64,000 bases of DNA from Oscillospiraceae bacterium (lineage in GTDB: Bacteria > Bacillota > Clostridia > Oscillospirales > Acutalibacteraceae), in contig SVPR01000004.1 of the NCBI GenBank assembly GCA_015065785.1, positions 1 through 64,000 on the forward strand, given 5' to 3'. How positions within the stretch are numbered: the stretch's first letter is position 1; each line of letters starts with the position of its first letter. A model generated the notes under the pieces. It worked only from the letters and a program-made list of their open reading frames with translations, was not told where the DNA came from and made no database searches. Shown piece by piece: positions 8,144-18,085 of the stretch. The position numbers and the translations under genes are program-made.

Positions 8144-9928
8144 TTACCCTAAAAGTTTATATTTTTCAAGTATTTCTGCGATTTTTTCTCCTTTTGGAAG
8201 CATTAAAACATCATCTTTTACGATTGTTTTAGAAAGCAATATACAAACTGCATAAACTACTACTGCAATTATTATTGAAATACCACAAGCGAGTGTTCCG
8301 CTGTTCAATCTGCTTCCGGCATCGCCAAAGACTAAATAGGTGCTGACAAGCTCGTAAGTACCCCAGGCGGCAGTACCACAAAGTACAGCGGATATAAGAG
8401 GTTTAATTAAAACTGTTTTCCAATCAAGCTTAATTCCCGTTTCTTTTTTAAGCACAGCATAGTCATAAAAAATACAGAAAAGATAGAAACAGCCTGAACT
8501 GAAAACTGCACCTAAAATATTTATTTCAGGAATACCGATTAAAATATAGTTAAACGCAATTTTAAAGCCACAACCAATAGCAAGAGCCTTTGCAGGAACA
8601 TCTGCTCTGCCAATAGCCTGTAAAATGTTGGTAAGTGGTGAAGAAAGCGTGTGAATACCCATCATAAGTCCGTAAAGAGCCAATATAGGCGCCGCTACTG
8701 CAATACCTGACTCATTTTCACTACCCTGATAGAACACTGTTAAAATAGGCTCTGCAAGGGCAAAAAAGCCGATACCTGCAGGTAACGCAATTAACATACT
8801 CATTCTGAAAACAGTATTTACTGTATTCTCTACTGTCTTAAACTCGCGTTTTGCCATTGCTGAAGAAATAACAGGAATAGCACTGACACCTAATGTCATC
8901 ATAATTGTGGGCACAAGATTTCTGAAATCGAGAGTTACATCATAAGCACCATAAAGGAAAGTGTGAATATTTTCTCTTACAATTTCACCGGCATTTATAG
9001 ATTCACCATAGATACTCATAATTGTATCATAGCTTTTTTCAACAACAGTTGAAAGTCTGTTCTGAATCATTATTGTATCTATAACATTGGTTATGTTTAT
9101 AACAACTGAGCTGATAGCTGTAGGCACTGCAATTGCAATAATATCCTTTACAGTAGATTTTCTGCTTTGCGGAAGCGGTGAATTAACAAGCATTTCTTTA
9201 GTTATGCCGTCTTTTTTGAATTTATGCCTCAGCATTACATAGATAGTACCTGCCACAGTACCTAAGGTAACGCCAAAGACTGCCGCCGCTGCAGCGAGTG
9301 CATAAACAATTGCCCCGTCTGCTTCGGTTTTAACTTCAATTCCGAATACAGAGCCTGTTGAGGCAATCTGCTTTGTGCCATAATCAAGCACCACAAAGCT
9401 TAGCGAAAGACCAAAAACAAGCTTACCTAAAGACTCAAGTACCTGCGAAATTGCAGTCGGGAACATATTGTTAAGACCCTCGTAATAGCCACGATAAGTA
9501 CTCATAACACAGCAGAAAAGCACGCAAGGCGCAATGCAATATATGCTGTAAAGTGACATTGGTGATTTTACTGACGCAGAGTAAGGCTCTGCAAGGAATA
9601 ATAAAACTGCCGTACCGATTACACCTAATGCTAAAAACAATGGGAATGTTACTTTAAAAACCTGCTTTACATCACGGTATCTGCCTAAAGCAACATTTTT
9701 TGAAACTATTGCAGAAACTGCAACAGGAAGCCCCGCCATTGAAATTGCATAAACAGGTGTATAAATATTATAAGCAGATGCAAAATAACCTCTGCCTAAT
9801 GAACCGATGATACCTGTAAGCGGAATTTTATAAATTGCGCCTATAACCTTAACAAGTGCCGTTGCTACAACTAAAATCATAGCGCCATTAAGCACATTTT
9901 GTTTTTTCATAGCCTTATCTTGAGCCAA
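8144..9928 (-). CDS. SpoVB-like polysaccharide/lipid flippase (MOP superfamily)
   Basis: 594-aa integral membrane protein with about 14 hydrophobic segments, of the SpoVB/MurJ/Wzx branch of the MOP exporter superfamily. Such proteins flip undecaprenyl-linked sugars, for example lipid II, across the membrane. The N-terminus (VLNGAMILVVATALVKVIGAI, IPLTGIIG) is typical of the YabM/SpoVB group, and mazG just downstream matches the Bacillus yabM-yabN order. The start is TTG 9928, preceded by AGAGGTG at proper spacing. It could be a general MurJ-like flippase or a spore-cortex one; sequence alone does not decide. Confidence 0.85.
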   Translation of the reverse strand: MAQDKAMKKQNVLNGAMILVVATALVKVIGAIYKIPLTGIIGSLGRGYFASAYNIYTPVYAISMAGLPVAVSAIVSKNVALGRYRDVKQVFKVTFPLFLALGVIGTAVLLFLAEPYSASVKSPMSLYSIYCIAPCVLFCCVMSTYRGYYEGLNNMFPTAISQVLESLGKLVFGLSLSFVVLDYGTKQIASTGSVFGIEVKTEADGAIVYALAAAAAVFGVTLGTVAGTIYVMLRHKFKKDGITKEMLVNSPLPQSRKSTVKDIIAIAVPTAISSVVINITNVIDTIMIQNRLSTVVEKSYDTIMSIYGESINAGEIVRENIHTFLYGAYDVTLDFRNLVPTIMMTLGVSAIPVISSAMAKREFKTVENTVNTVFRMSMLIALPAGIGFFALAEPILTVFYQGSENESGIAVAAPILALYGLMMGIHTLSSPLTNILQAIGRADVPAKALAIGCGFKIAFNYILIGIPEINILGAVFSSGCFYLFCIFYDYAVLKKETGIKLDWKTVLIKPLISAVLCGTAAWGTYELVSTYLVFGDAGSRLNSGTLACGISIIIAVVVYAVCILLSKTIVKDDVLMLPKGEKIAEILEKYKLLG

Positions 9929-9940
9929 TTATCTCACCTC

Positions 9941-10864
9941 TTAAAATTTAACGAACTCTCTTAAAAGTGAATTCTCAGGAATATAAGCCTTGTCAAGACT
10001 TGGGAAGCGTTCAAGATTTCTTATAAGCCTTTGTGATTCCTTATAAAAGGCTGAATCCTTCTCGACATCCTGCAAAAGCTTAATTGCAGTATTTTTAAGC
10101 ACGCAGGTTTCATAAAGATGAATTGTGTTAATTTTAATATCTGCATTGTGTCTGTACGGGAAAAGATATGTATCTTCACCGTAACGGACTGTAAGCCACA
10201 ACTGGAATGTTCTTTCAACAGAGCTACCTCTGAAATTATAATCTCTGACAAGACGGCGGATAAAGCGCATATTTCTCTTATTAAGAACAATTTCCTTGCC
10301 GTTATCATAAATTCTTGAAGAAACATTTATATAGATTTTAAAAAGTCTGTCACTCGGCAAATCCTTTGTAATAATCGGGTTAAGGGCGTGAAGTCCTTCA
10401 ACAATAATAACTTCTCTGTCACTGATTTTAATATGATTGAATTCCTTTTTTCTTTCACCTGTTAAAAAGTCAAATTCAGGTAAATCTGCTTCACCTGTTT
10501 CCAGAATTTTTTTCATAACCTCATAAAAGAAAGGAATATCTAAAGCGTGTACAGTTTCAAAGTCAGGTGTTCCGTCAGGGAAGCGTGGTGCATCACAGTT
10601 ATTTAAATAAAAATCATCAAGTGAAATTGCATAACTGTTAACGCCGTTATTTTTTAACGCTTCTCTTATTTTCTTTGCAGTTGTAGTTTTACCTGCAGAG
10701 CTGGGACCTGCCAACATAATAATTTCTATTTTACTGTCAGCAGCAACCTTTTTTGCAATATTTTCAATAATCCTGTTATATCTGCCCTCGCAAAGCTCTA
10801 CAAATGTAGCAGGATTTTTCGCCTTTTCTTCAATATATTCAAGGTTATTATTTATATTGGACAT
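9941..10864 (-). CDS. Uridine kinase-like nucleoside kinase
   Basis: 307 aa with P-loop GPSSAGKTT near residue 53, a following SLDDFYL and a later IIVEGLHALNP. These are hallmarks of the phosphoribulokinase/uridine kinase family, which transfers phosphate from ATP to a nucleoside or sugar. Many Clostridia carry a version of about 550 aa with an N-terminal TGS/threonyl-tRNA-synthetase-like region. That N-terminal part is absent here, and AGGGAGGG before the ATG supports the short start. It lies between hemZ and the flippase gene with gaps of 21 and 12 nt. The exact substrate is unproven. Confidence 0.8.
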   Translation of the reverse strand: MSNINNNLEYIEEKAKNPATFVELCEGRYNRIIENIAKKVAADSKIEIIMLAGPSSAGKTTTAKKIREALKNNGVNSYAISLDDFYLNNCDAPRFPDGTPDFETVHALDIPFFYEVMKKILETGEADLPEFDFLTGERKKEFNHIKISDREVIIVEGLHALNPIITKDLPSDRLFKIYINVSSRIYDNGKEIVLNKRNMRFIRRLVRDYNFRGSSVERTFQLWLTVRYGEDTYLFPYRHNADIKINTIHLYETCVLKNTAIKLLQDVEKDSAFYKESQRLIRNLERFPSLDKAYIPENSLLREFVKF

Positions 10865-10885
10865 AGGTTTTACCCTCCCTTATAT

Positions 10886-12364
10886 TTAGGTCGTCTTAAT
10901 AGGATATTCCAGGAAAAATGTATTTATTCTGTCTTTTCTTTCTATAAGCTCGTTAAATCTTCCGATATATTCAAACGGAAATTTAAAATTGAAAATTCTT
11001 TCTATTTGCTTTCCGTCTGGCTCTTTTAATTTTGTAACACTACCCGCACCAACTGACAAAACAGTCTGACACTCACTCATCATATAGACATTGTAGTAGC
11101 ATTCCTTATTTTCCTTGCACCAGCCGACATTTTCCAGATTACCTAAAGACTTACTCTGGCGGTACATATAATAAGGCTTGTAGCCGTTTTCAGTCAATCG
11201 GGAAATCGCATATTCTACCATATCACTTGTAATTGTCGCATCAAGCTCACTTCTTTCGTCTTCAGTAACAATAGTTGATGACCTTTTAAGTGACAAGGTA
11301 TGTACTGTTATATTTTCAGGGTTTAAAGAAATAGCCTTTTCTATGCTGTTTTTAAAGCCCTCTACTGTATCAGTAGGAAGTCCCGCAATTAAATCCATAT
11401 TTATTGCATTAAACCCGATTTCTCTCGCCAGATTATATTTTTCTATAGTTTCTTCACTTGAATGCTGTCTGCCGATTTCCTTTAAAACAGAATTATTAAA
11501 GGTCTGCGGATTTATGCTTATTCTGTTAACATTGTGTTTTTTAAGAACTTCAAGCTTTTCTTTTGTAATTGTATCAGGACGCCCTGCTTCAACTGTGTAT
11601 TCAATGCATTCTGATAAATCAAAAGCATTTTCAATTTCAGTTAAAATAACATCTAACTGTTCGTGAGTTAATGTAGTAGGTGTGCCACCGCCCCAATAAA
11701 CGCTCTTTAAATAAAGCTTGTTTTTCTTTGCAATTTCTGCTGTAGCCTTTAATTCCTCGCATAATTTTTCAACATATTGAGGAATTAAGTCTTTTGCCTT
11801 TTCGTTAGAAATTGAGTGCGAAACAAATGAGCAGTAGCTACATCTTGTCGGGCAATACGGAATTGAAATATAAAGGCTGAAGGAATTGCCGTCGGCAGAC
11901 TTAATTATCTTTTCTTCCATTTTTGCAACATTGAATGCTAAATCTGCTTTTCTTGGCTTTACGAGATATTTCTCTATAAAACGCTCTTTCGCCCTTTCTT
12001 CGCCGACTTCATCTATAATAGTTGCCATAAGCTTTGACGGTCTGACGCCTGTAACTATTCCCCAGTTTGGCTTAAAATGAAATTCCTCTATAAATTGCTC
12101 TAACACCATACCGGCTAAAAAAAGCTCAGCCTCACCACTTGTTATATTAAAATATTCTTTTTTATTCTCTTGTTCTTTACCGCCGAAAGAAAATTTTGAA
12201 CTAAGAGTAATTTTTTCGTTTTCTTCTTGCTTTTCTGTGTAGAGATAATCGCCCGAAAGCTCCTCTTTCTCTTTTAAAACAAGAATTTTCTGAAACGGTA
12301 AAAATAATCTTATTACATTTTCAATTTCGTAGTGGTAATTGTGCGAAATACAAAATAATTTCAT
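10886..12364 (-). CDS. hemZ: Radical SAM coproporphyrinogen dehydrogenase-like HemZ
   Basis: 492-aa radical SAM enzyme. CPTRCSYCSF supplies the CxxxCxxC motif that binds the 4Fe-4S cluster and S-adenosylmethionine, preceded by the family's YISIPY. YWGGGTPTTL, the GG-motif region, follows. The 160-residue N-terminal extension with IVTGVRPSKL is typical of HemZ in Firmicutes. Family members are annotated as oxygen-independent coproporphyrinogen III oxidase-like, though few are biochemically proven. Its start overlaps the upstream MBL hydrolase stop by 4 nt, as in many clostridial relA-dtd-MBL-hemZ operons. Confidence 0.88.
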   Translation of the reverse strand: MKLFCISHNYHYEIENVIRLFLPFQKILVLKEKEELSGDYLYTEKQEENEKITLSSKFSFGGKEQENKKEYFNITSGEAELFLAGMVLEQFIEEFHFKPNWGIVTGVRPSKLMATIIDEVGEERAKERFIEKYLVKPRKADLAFNVAKMEEKIIKSADGNSFSLYISIPYCPTRCSYCSFVSHSISNEKAKDLIPQYVEKLCEELKATAEIAKKNKLYLKSVYWGGGTPTTLTHEQLDVILTEIENAFDLSECIEYTVEAGRPDTITKEKLEVLKKHNVNRISINPQTFNNSVLKEIGRQHSSEETIEKYNLAREIGFNAINMDLIAGLPTDTVEGFKNSIEKAISLNPENITVHTLSLKRSSTIVTEDERSELDATITSDMVEYAISRLTENGYKPYYMYRQSKSLGNLENVGWCKENKECYYNVYMMSECQTVLSVGAGSVTKLKEPDGKQIERIFNFKFPFEYIGRFNELIERKDRINTFFLEYPIKTT

Positions 12365-13002
12365 ATTCTCTTTTTTCTTAAATATCTGTTTCTTACTCGT
12401 TCACTGCCAATTGTTGTAGAAATATTATGTCCTGTATAAACTGCGTAATCATCAGAAAGAAGCATCAATTTTTCTACTGAATCCAAAAGTTCATTTAAGT
12501 TACCGCCCCAGAGGTCAGTTCTGCCAACAGTTAATTTGAAAAGCGTGTCACCTGAGAAAAGAAGCTTTTCTTCATCACAAATGTAGCACACGCCACCTAA
12601 AGTGTGTCCTGGTGTTTCAAGTACTCTTAGCTTTTTACTGCCGATTTCTAAACAATCATTTTCTTTTACTAAAACATTAGGCTTAAAGCTGTCAAAAGCT
12701 GCACCAAAATAGTCTGCCATATTCTTGTCACTGTCTTCTGTTAAAATTGCATCCTTTTCTCCGATTACAATTTCAGCAGCTTTATAAATTTCTTTGAGCT
12801 TTTTAACACCTGCAATATGGTCAAAGTGACCGTGTGTGCAAAGAATGTATTTTAATTCTTCAATGCCGGCTTCTTTGATTTCATTCAACAAAGCATCTGA
12901 AAATCCTCCGACATCTAAAACTGCACCGATTTTTGTTTCTTCATCGCAAATTATATAACAATTTGCCTCTACATCGCCTAATGGTAATCTTTTAATATAC
13001 AT
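12361..13002 (-). CDS. MBL-fold metallo-hydrolase (glyoxalase II-like)
   Basis: 213-aa cytosolic metallo-beta-lactamase fold protein. CTHGHFDHIAG carries the HxHxDH zinc ligands, ETPGHTLGG the next His, and FSGDTLF the bridging Asp. Family members are hydroxyacylglutathione hydrolase-like thioesterases; the actual substrate is unknown. It normally follows dtd directly, but here a 276-bp MITE-like element lies between. The only ribosome-binding candidate (AGGAT, about 12 nt from the ATG) sits immediately outside the element's end, so its translation start region may have been reshaped by the insertion. Confidence 0.88.
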   Translation of the reverse strand: MYIKRLPLGDVEANCYIICDEETKIGAVLDVGGFSDALLNEIKEAGIEELKYILCTHGHFDHIAGVKKLKEIYKAAEIVIGEKDAILTEDSDKNMADYFGAAFDSFKPNVLVKENDCLEIGSKKLRVLETPGHTLGGVCYICDEEKLLFSGDTLFKLTVGRTDLWGGNLNELLDSVEKLMLLSDDYAVYTGHNISTTIGSERVRNRYLRKKRI

Positions 13003-13017
13003 AAACTAAATTATCCT

Positions 13018-13293
13018 AGAGTGAGTGTATTCGAACCAAATATGCCTTAAATGTCCGATTTCACGCACCTTTTGTATTTTTTTGTCTTGATATACGATAG
13101 TATAACTTCGCCAAATAAAATCCAAAATGCACGAGACCTCGAACATTTCAGGTTCTGCGAAGTTTAATACTTGGCAATTTTTTCTGTAACAAGGCAAAAC
13201 TCGCAGGAATACTGCCGTATTTCAAGAGTTTTAACGATGTTACTGGGAAAAGTGACTGTATTAAACCATATCTGGTTCAAATACACTCACTCT
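13018..13293. mobile_element. 276-bp MITE-like element with 27-bp terminal inverted repeats
   Basis: The ends are inverted copies: 13018-13044 (AGAGTGAGTGTATTCGAACC...) and 13267-13293, differing at 2 of 27 positions. There is no credible coding sequence inside; the 63-aa ORF in the track has no ribosome binding site or recognisable domain. Inner sequence includes a further inverted pair around AACTTCGC/GCGAAGTT. No clear target-site duplication is visible. The element sits inside an operon between dtd and the MBL gene, and its right repeat supplies the last Glu codon and TGA stop of dtd. I infer a non-autonomous transposable element or a repeated structured element of this lineage. Confidence 0.75.
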
Positions 13294-13742
13294 GACCACA
13301 AATCTGTATCATAAGTAATTGTAACAGGTCCATCATTTATTAAAGAAACTTTCATATCTGCCCCAAAAACACCTTTTTTAACTGCTTTTACGCCATTTTT
13401 AAGTAATTCGTTGCAAAAATATTCATAAAGCTCGTTGGCTCTGTTTGGTTCTTCACTATTTGTAAAAGATGGTCTGTTACCTTTTTTACAATCTGCACAA
13501 AGAGTAAATTGCGAAACAGAAAGAATTTCGCCCTCAATATCATTTACAGACAAATTCATTTTTCCGTTTTCATCTTCAAAAACTCTTAAAGAAGCAGTTT
13601 TTCTCGCAAGAAGCTCAGCCTCTTTTTCAGTATCACCTTTCATAACACCTAAAAGAAGCATATAGCCTTTACCGATAGATGACACTAATTCGCCATCTAC
13701 CTTTACACTTGCTTCCTGCACCCTTTGAATTACCGCCTTCAT
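13287..13742 (-). CDS. dtd: D-aminoacyl-tRNA deacylase
   Basis: 151-aa DTD1-type enzyme that hydrolyses D-amino acids mischarged onto tRNA, a proofreading step. It starts MKAVIQRV and has SVSQFTL (catalytic SQFTL motif), KGNRPSF and the C-terminal NDGPVTI with the cross-subunit GP motif. It overlaps the relA stop by one base (TGATG), so it is translationally coupled. The C-terminus after NDGPVTI runs into the inverted repeat of the downstream MITE: the final Glu codon and TGA are element sequence. The catalytic core is intact, so function should be kept. Confidence 0.93.
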   Translation of the reverse strand: MKAVIQRVQEASVKVDGELVSSIGKGYMLLLGVMKGDTEKEAELLARKTASLRVFEDENGKMNLSVNDIEGEILSVSQFTLCADCKKGNRPSFTNSEEPNRANELYEYFCNELLKNGVKAVKKGVFGADMKVSLINDGPVTITYDTDLWSE

Positions 13743-15946
13743 CAGTTAGTTCTCCTTGTAATATCTATAACGCCCTGAACATTTTTAAGTCTTGAAATAA
13801 GCACATTAAGAGAATCTGTGCTTTTTACTGTTACAGAAATAAATACAGTACCTCTACCGCCTTTTTCACCACGGGTGTTAACGGCATTAATCATAATTCT
13901 CATTTCTGCTAAAACATTGGCAATATCCGCCATAATAAATGCACTCGGCTCACACAAAACCGCAATAGTGGCGTTGAATTCTTTTGTTTCTGTTCCTGCA
14001 CTCCAGGAAGCATCCACCCATCTGTACGGTTCAGGTGCTTTTTCTATATCCACCGGTACATTAGGACAGTCACGCTTATGAATTGAAACACCGTGACCTC
14101 TTGTAATAAAGCCTATAATTTCGTCACCCGGAATAGGTGCACAGCAACGGGAAAGCTTAATAAGACAGTTGTCAATTCCCTCGACAATAACACCCTCGCC
14201 CTTTGCTCGTTTTGCAGGCTTTGGCTCTTCGACAACCTTAATTTGTTCAGGTTGCTTCTGAGAGGCTAATCTGTGATATTCCTCTCTTATATAAGGCAAA
14301 AGTCGTGAAATAGGAATTCCGCCGTAGCCAATAGCGGCAAAGAAATCTTCTTCTGTATTACAATGCTGTCTTTCTTTAAGCTTTATAACAATAGATTCAA
14401 TTTCTTCATCGGTAAAATGCAATTTATTTCTTCTGATTTCTCTTTCAAACTGCAATTTACCCTCAGCAATATTTTCTTCACGACGCTCCTTTTTAAACCA
14501 GGAACGGATTTTTGTTTTAGCACCGCTTGTTTTAACAATGCTGAGCCAATCTCTGCTTGGGCCCTTACCGGGTTGTGAGGAGGTGAGAACCTCTACAATT
14601 TCACCTGTTTTAACCTGATAATCAATCGGTACAATTTTACCGTTAACCTTAGCACCCACCATTTTTGCACCAATGGCAGAGTGGATAGCATAAGCAAAGT
14701 CAATAACAGTAGCACCCGACGGAAGATTTATAACATCGCCCTTTGGGGTAAATACAAATACCTCTTCAGGAACTAAGTCGCTCTTAATTGTTCTGACAAT
14801 ATCTTTAACATCGTCTGCTTCTTTCTGAGTTTCAAGAAGCTGACGAATCCACGAAAGTCTTTCTTCAAATTTTGCAGTACCGTTAAGACCTAATTTATAT
14901 TTCCAGTGAGCCGCAATACCAAATTCAGCAGTTTTGTGCATATCCCAGGTTCTTATCTGAACCTCAAAAGGAATAGCCGCTTTACCGATAACTGTTGTGT
15001 GAAGCGATTGATACATATTAGGCTTCGGAGTTGAAATATAATCTTTGAATCTACCCGGAATCGGTGTAAACATATCGTGAATAATACCAAGGCAGTCATA
15101 GCACTGGATAGTATTATCAACAATAATTCTTACTGCATACACATCATAAATTTCGTTGAATTCCTTGTTTTGCATATACATTTTTCTGTAAATGCCGTGA
15201 ACACTTTTAATTCTGCCTTCAATAGTAACATCAGGCACAACCTCGGCAACTCTGTCGTGAATCTGCTTTTTGATTGTTTCAAGGAATTCCTTATATGACC
15301 TGCCCTGACTTGAGAGGTTATCTTCAATTTCTTTATAACCAATCGGGTCAAGGTAGCTTATTGCTCTGTCTTCAAGCTCTTCTTTCATTGCACGGATACC
15401 TAATCTGTGTGCAATCGGTGCATAAATTTCAAGTGTTTCTAAAGCCTTGTCACGACGCTTTTGCGGTGCAACAAAGTTAAGTGTTCTTATATTATGAAGA
15501 CGGTCTGCAAGCTTTACGATGATAATTCTGATATCCTGCGACATTGCAAGAAGCATTTTTCTGACATTTTCTGCTTGTTGCTCTTCCTTATCCTTAATAT
15601 CAAGTGGCACTTTACCAAGCTTTGTAAGACCATCTACAAGATGAGTAATTTCTTCACCGAAAAGCTCATCGACTTCTTCTAAGGTAAGGTCAGTATCTTC
15701 AACTGTATCGTGTAATAAAGCCGCAACTACGGAGGCACAATCCATTCCGTAATCAAGAACAATTTTTGCAACGGATACAGGGTGGATTATATAAGGCTCG
15801 CCCGAAGAACGCTTTTGCTCCTTGTGCTTTTCGTTAGCAACCTCGAACGCTTTATCTAAAACCTTAAGCTCTTCTTCACTGAACTGACTTTCTGCCTGTT
15901 CTCTTAAATCTTCATACATAATTTTTACTGATGTATTGTCATCCAC
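13742..15946 (-). CDS. relA: Bifunctional (p)ppGpp synthetase/hydrolase RelA/SpoT
   Basis: 734-aa Rel enzyme of normal length. The N-terminal HD hydrolase domain shows HDTVEDT near residue 80. The synthetase domain follows ([12 protein letters not shown] about residue 310, then QIRT), then a TGS domain ([15 protein letters not shown]), a zinc-finger/helical region with [11 protein letters not shown], and a C-terminal ACT domain. It makes and degrades (p)ppGpp, the stringent response alarmone. The start is GTG 15946 with AAGGAGG 8 nt upstream. It follows recJ by 29 nt; the apt gene that often lies between them in Firmicutes is missing here. Confidence 0.95.
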   Translation of the reverse strand: MDDNTSVKIMYEDLREQAESQFSEEELKVLDKAFEVANEKHKEQKRSSGEPYIIHPVSVAKIVLDYGMDCASVVAALLHDTVEDTDLTLEEVDELFGEEITHLVDGLTKLGKVPLDIKDKEEQQAENVRKMLLAMSQDIRIIIVKLADRLHNIRTLNFVAPQKRRDKALETLEIYAPIAHRLGIRAMKEELEDRAISYLDPIGYKEIEDNLSSQGRSYKEFLETIKKQIHDRVAEVVPDVTIEGRIKSVHGIYRKMYMQNKEFNEIYDVYAVRIIVDNTIQCYDCLGIIHDMFTPIPGRFKDYISTPKPNMYQSLHTTVIGKAAIPFEVQIRTWDMHKTAEFGIAAHWKYKLGLNGTAKFEERLSWIRQLLETQKEADDVKDIVRTIKSDLVPEEVFVFTPKGDVINLPSGATVIDFAYAIHSAIGAKMVGAKVNGKIVPIDYQVKTGEIVEVLTSSQPGKGPSRDWLSIVKTSGAKTKIRSWFKKERREENIAEGKLQFEREIRRNKLHFTDEEIESIVIKLKERQHCNTEEDFFAAIGYGGIPISRLLPYIREEYHRLASQKQPEQIKVVEEPKPAKRAKGEGVIVEGIDNCLIKLSRCCAPIPGDEIIGFITRGHGVSIHKRDCPNVPVDIEKAPEPYRWVDASWSAGTETKEFNATIAVLCEPSAFIMADIANVLAEMRIMINAVNTRGEKGGRGTVFISVTVKSTDSLNVLISRLKNVQGVIDITRRTN

Positions 15947-15975
15947 GCCTGTTTCCTCCTTTCATAAACCAGAAT

Positions 15976-18009
15976 TTAATTAAGTAAGCTCTGATATAAC
16001 ACAGACTCTTCTAAAACAACTTTTTTTTGCTCGCCCGGTAAAAAATATTTTCCGTTTACATAATTTATTACTTCTAACTCTATGAACATATCAAGAGCAA
16101 TTTTTAAAGTGGCAATTTTGTTTTCTTTAAGACCTAATCTGTAGCATAAAATCTCTTCGCCGGCACCAAAGCCATTATTTGCTCTTAAATATTTATATAC
16201 ATTCCCACAGAAATCTCTGTCAGGCAAAAGCTTTTTCTTTTGCTCGGCTGATAAAGCATCTCCCCGTCTGAAGCTTTCATAAAGCATAAGACTTTTCTGA
16301 ACCTCATCATCATTCATAGCACTTAATTTAATGTCCTTAACTTGTATGCTAACCTTAACCTCACCCATATATTCATTCTGAGTGAGTCTGACTGCTAAAT
16401 CGACAATATCTGAGGTAGTAAACGGAAAATCCTCCGCCGCAACAGAAAAAAGCATAACAGGTAAATTTACACCGTTTTTATTCACTGTAAGTCTTATATG
16501 CTTATTGCTTCCTACAGGTTGAATTCCTGTAATTTTCATATTAAAAAGTCCGAAAAGCGGTTGCGGATTTTCCGCACCAAACGGCTCTAATATACTTAAT
16601 GATGAAAGCAAATCCAAAGAAACAGATGCAGGATTTAATTTGCAATCCAATCTGAGAACAGGTAATATTGCCTCTGTTTTTTCTGCATATTCATTTATGA
16701 GAAGTCTGAATTTATCAATGTTTTTTGTTTCAACAGTCAGACCTGCAGCTAATTTGTGACCGCCGTATTGGGTTAAAATATCCTTACAATAAGAAAGTGC
16801 ATCATAAAGCGAAAAGCCGTCAACGCTTCTGCCACTGCCCTTTGCAATGTCGCCTGATTCAGAAATAACAATACACGGCTTGCCGTATTTTTCGCAAAGA
16901 CGAGATGCAACAATTCCAATTACACCCTGGTGCCAATTTTCGCCATCTACAACAATTACTCTTGCAAATTTAATTTCCGGGTGACTTTCAATATATTTTT
17001 CGGCAGACTCTGTGATTCCACTCTCTGTCGATTGTCTTTCGGAATTAGCAGAGCCAATTTCACTTGCTAAAAGAGTAGCCTCTTCAGTGTCATCTGTAAG
17101 TAAAAGCTTTATTGCTCTGTTAGCAGAGCCCATTCGCCCTGCTGCATTTATTCTTGGTGCGATTCTGAACGCCGCACTCATTGAAGTCATATTTTTATTT
17201 GCACCCGACTCATCAATCAAAGCCTTAAGACCTTTTCTTAATGTTCCGTTCTGATAAGATTCGTTAAGTACAGAAAGACCGCTTCTTACCAATATGCGAT
17301 TTTCGCCCTTTAATGACACAATATCTGCAATAGTACCTATTGCTAAAATATCGCCGTATTCATCTAACAAATCGTAAGCATCGCAATTTGCTAAAGCTGA
17401 AACTAATTTAAAAGCAACACCTACACCTGCCCACTCACGAAATTCAATGTCGCAATCCTTTCTGTGTGGGTCAACTACTGCTATAGCGTCAGGTAACACA
17501 TCACCTGCCTGATGGTGGTCAGTAACAACAACATCAATTGAAAGGCTTTTTGCCTTTTCCACCTCTTTGATAGCAGAAATTCCGTTATCTACTGTGATAA
17601 TAAGTGAAGTGCCTCTCTCTTTTAAGCTTTCAATAGCCATTTCACTCATACCATAGCCCTCACCTGCACGGTCAGGAATATAATAATCTACATTAGCGCC
17701 ATTCTTAAAAAGGTATGAGTAAAGCAATGCCGTTGATGTAACACCGTCAGCATCATAATCACCGAATACCGTAATTTTTTCACCACCGTCAATAGCAGAC
17801 TTAATTCGTTCACACGCCTTTTCCATATCGGGAAGCAAAAAAGGGTCAGAAATATCGGTGTCATATAAAAAGCTTTCAACTAAAAATTCATCTGTCAAAC
17901 CACGAGCCACAAGTAAATACGCTGCAAACGGGTCAACACCGCAGTTCTCAGCAATCTCGGCAGCAATATCTTTATTGCACTCATTGACAATCCATTTCTT
18001 TCGATTCAA
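15976..18009 (-). CDS. recJ: Single-stranded-DNA-specific exonuclease RecJ
   Basis: 677-aa 5'-3' ssDNA exonuclease of recombination and mismatch repair. The DHH-family motifs are present: FGDYDADGVTST near residue 80, VTDHHQ near 165 and the later GGHKLAAGLTV of the DHHA1 domain. A C-terminal OB-fold region (IRLTVNKNGVNLPVMLF) and about 130 further residues follow, giving a length between the E. coli and Bacillus proteins. The start is TTG 18009 with GGGTG 5 nt upstream. It is the first gene of the operon and has a good promoter at 18038-18067. Confidence 0.94.
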   Translation of the reverse strand: MNRKKWIVNECNKDIAAEIAENCGVDPFAAYLLVARGLTDEFLVESFLYDTDISDPFLLPDMEKACERIKSAIDGGEKITVFGDYDADGVTSTALLYSYLFKNGANVDYYIPDRAGEGYGMSEMAIESLKERGTSLIITVDNGISAIKEVEKAKSLSIDVVVTDHHQAGDVLPDAIAVVDPHRKDCDIEFREWAGVGVAFKLVSALANCDAYDLLDEYGDILAIGTIADIVSLKGENRILVRSGLSVLNESYQNGTLRKGLKALIDESGANKNMTSMSAAFRIAPRINAAGRMGSANRAIKLLLTDDTEEATLLASEIGSANSERQSTESGITESAEKYIESHPEIKFARVIVVDGENWHQGVIGIVASRLCEKYGKPCIVISESGDIAKGSGRSVDGFSLYDALSYCKDILTQYGGHKLAAGLTVETKNIDKFRLLINEYAEKTEAILPVLRLDCKLNPASVSLDLLSSLSILEPFGAENPQPLFGLFNMKITGIQPVGSNKHIRLTVNKNGVNLPVMLFSVAAEDFPFTTSDIVDLAVRLTQNEYMGEVKVSIQVKDIKLSAMNDDEVQKSLMLYESFRRGDALSAEQKKKLLPDRDFCGNVYKYLRANNGFGAGEEILCYRLGLKENKIATLKIALDMFIELEVINYVNGKYFLPGEQKKVVLEESVLYQSLLN

Positions 18010-18037
18010 AATATCACCCGATTATAAATTACATTAT

Positions 18038-18067
18038 ATTATAACATTAAAATGGGTGAAATGTAAA
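18038..18067 (-). promoter_or_regulatory. Promoter of the recJ-relA operon
   Basis: Minus-strand TTTACA, an 18-nt spacer and TATAAT, about 30 nt before the TTG start of recJ. Confidence 0.75.
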
Positions 18068-18085
18068 GGGTTTAGAGATAGTTTA

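Noticed and set aside
13006-13197. 63-aa minus-strand ORF
   Set aside because: It lies entirely inside or at the edge of the MITE-like element and has no ribosome binding site or recognisable domain.
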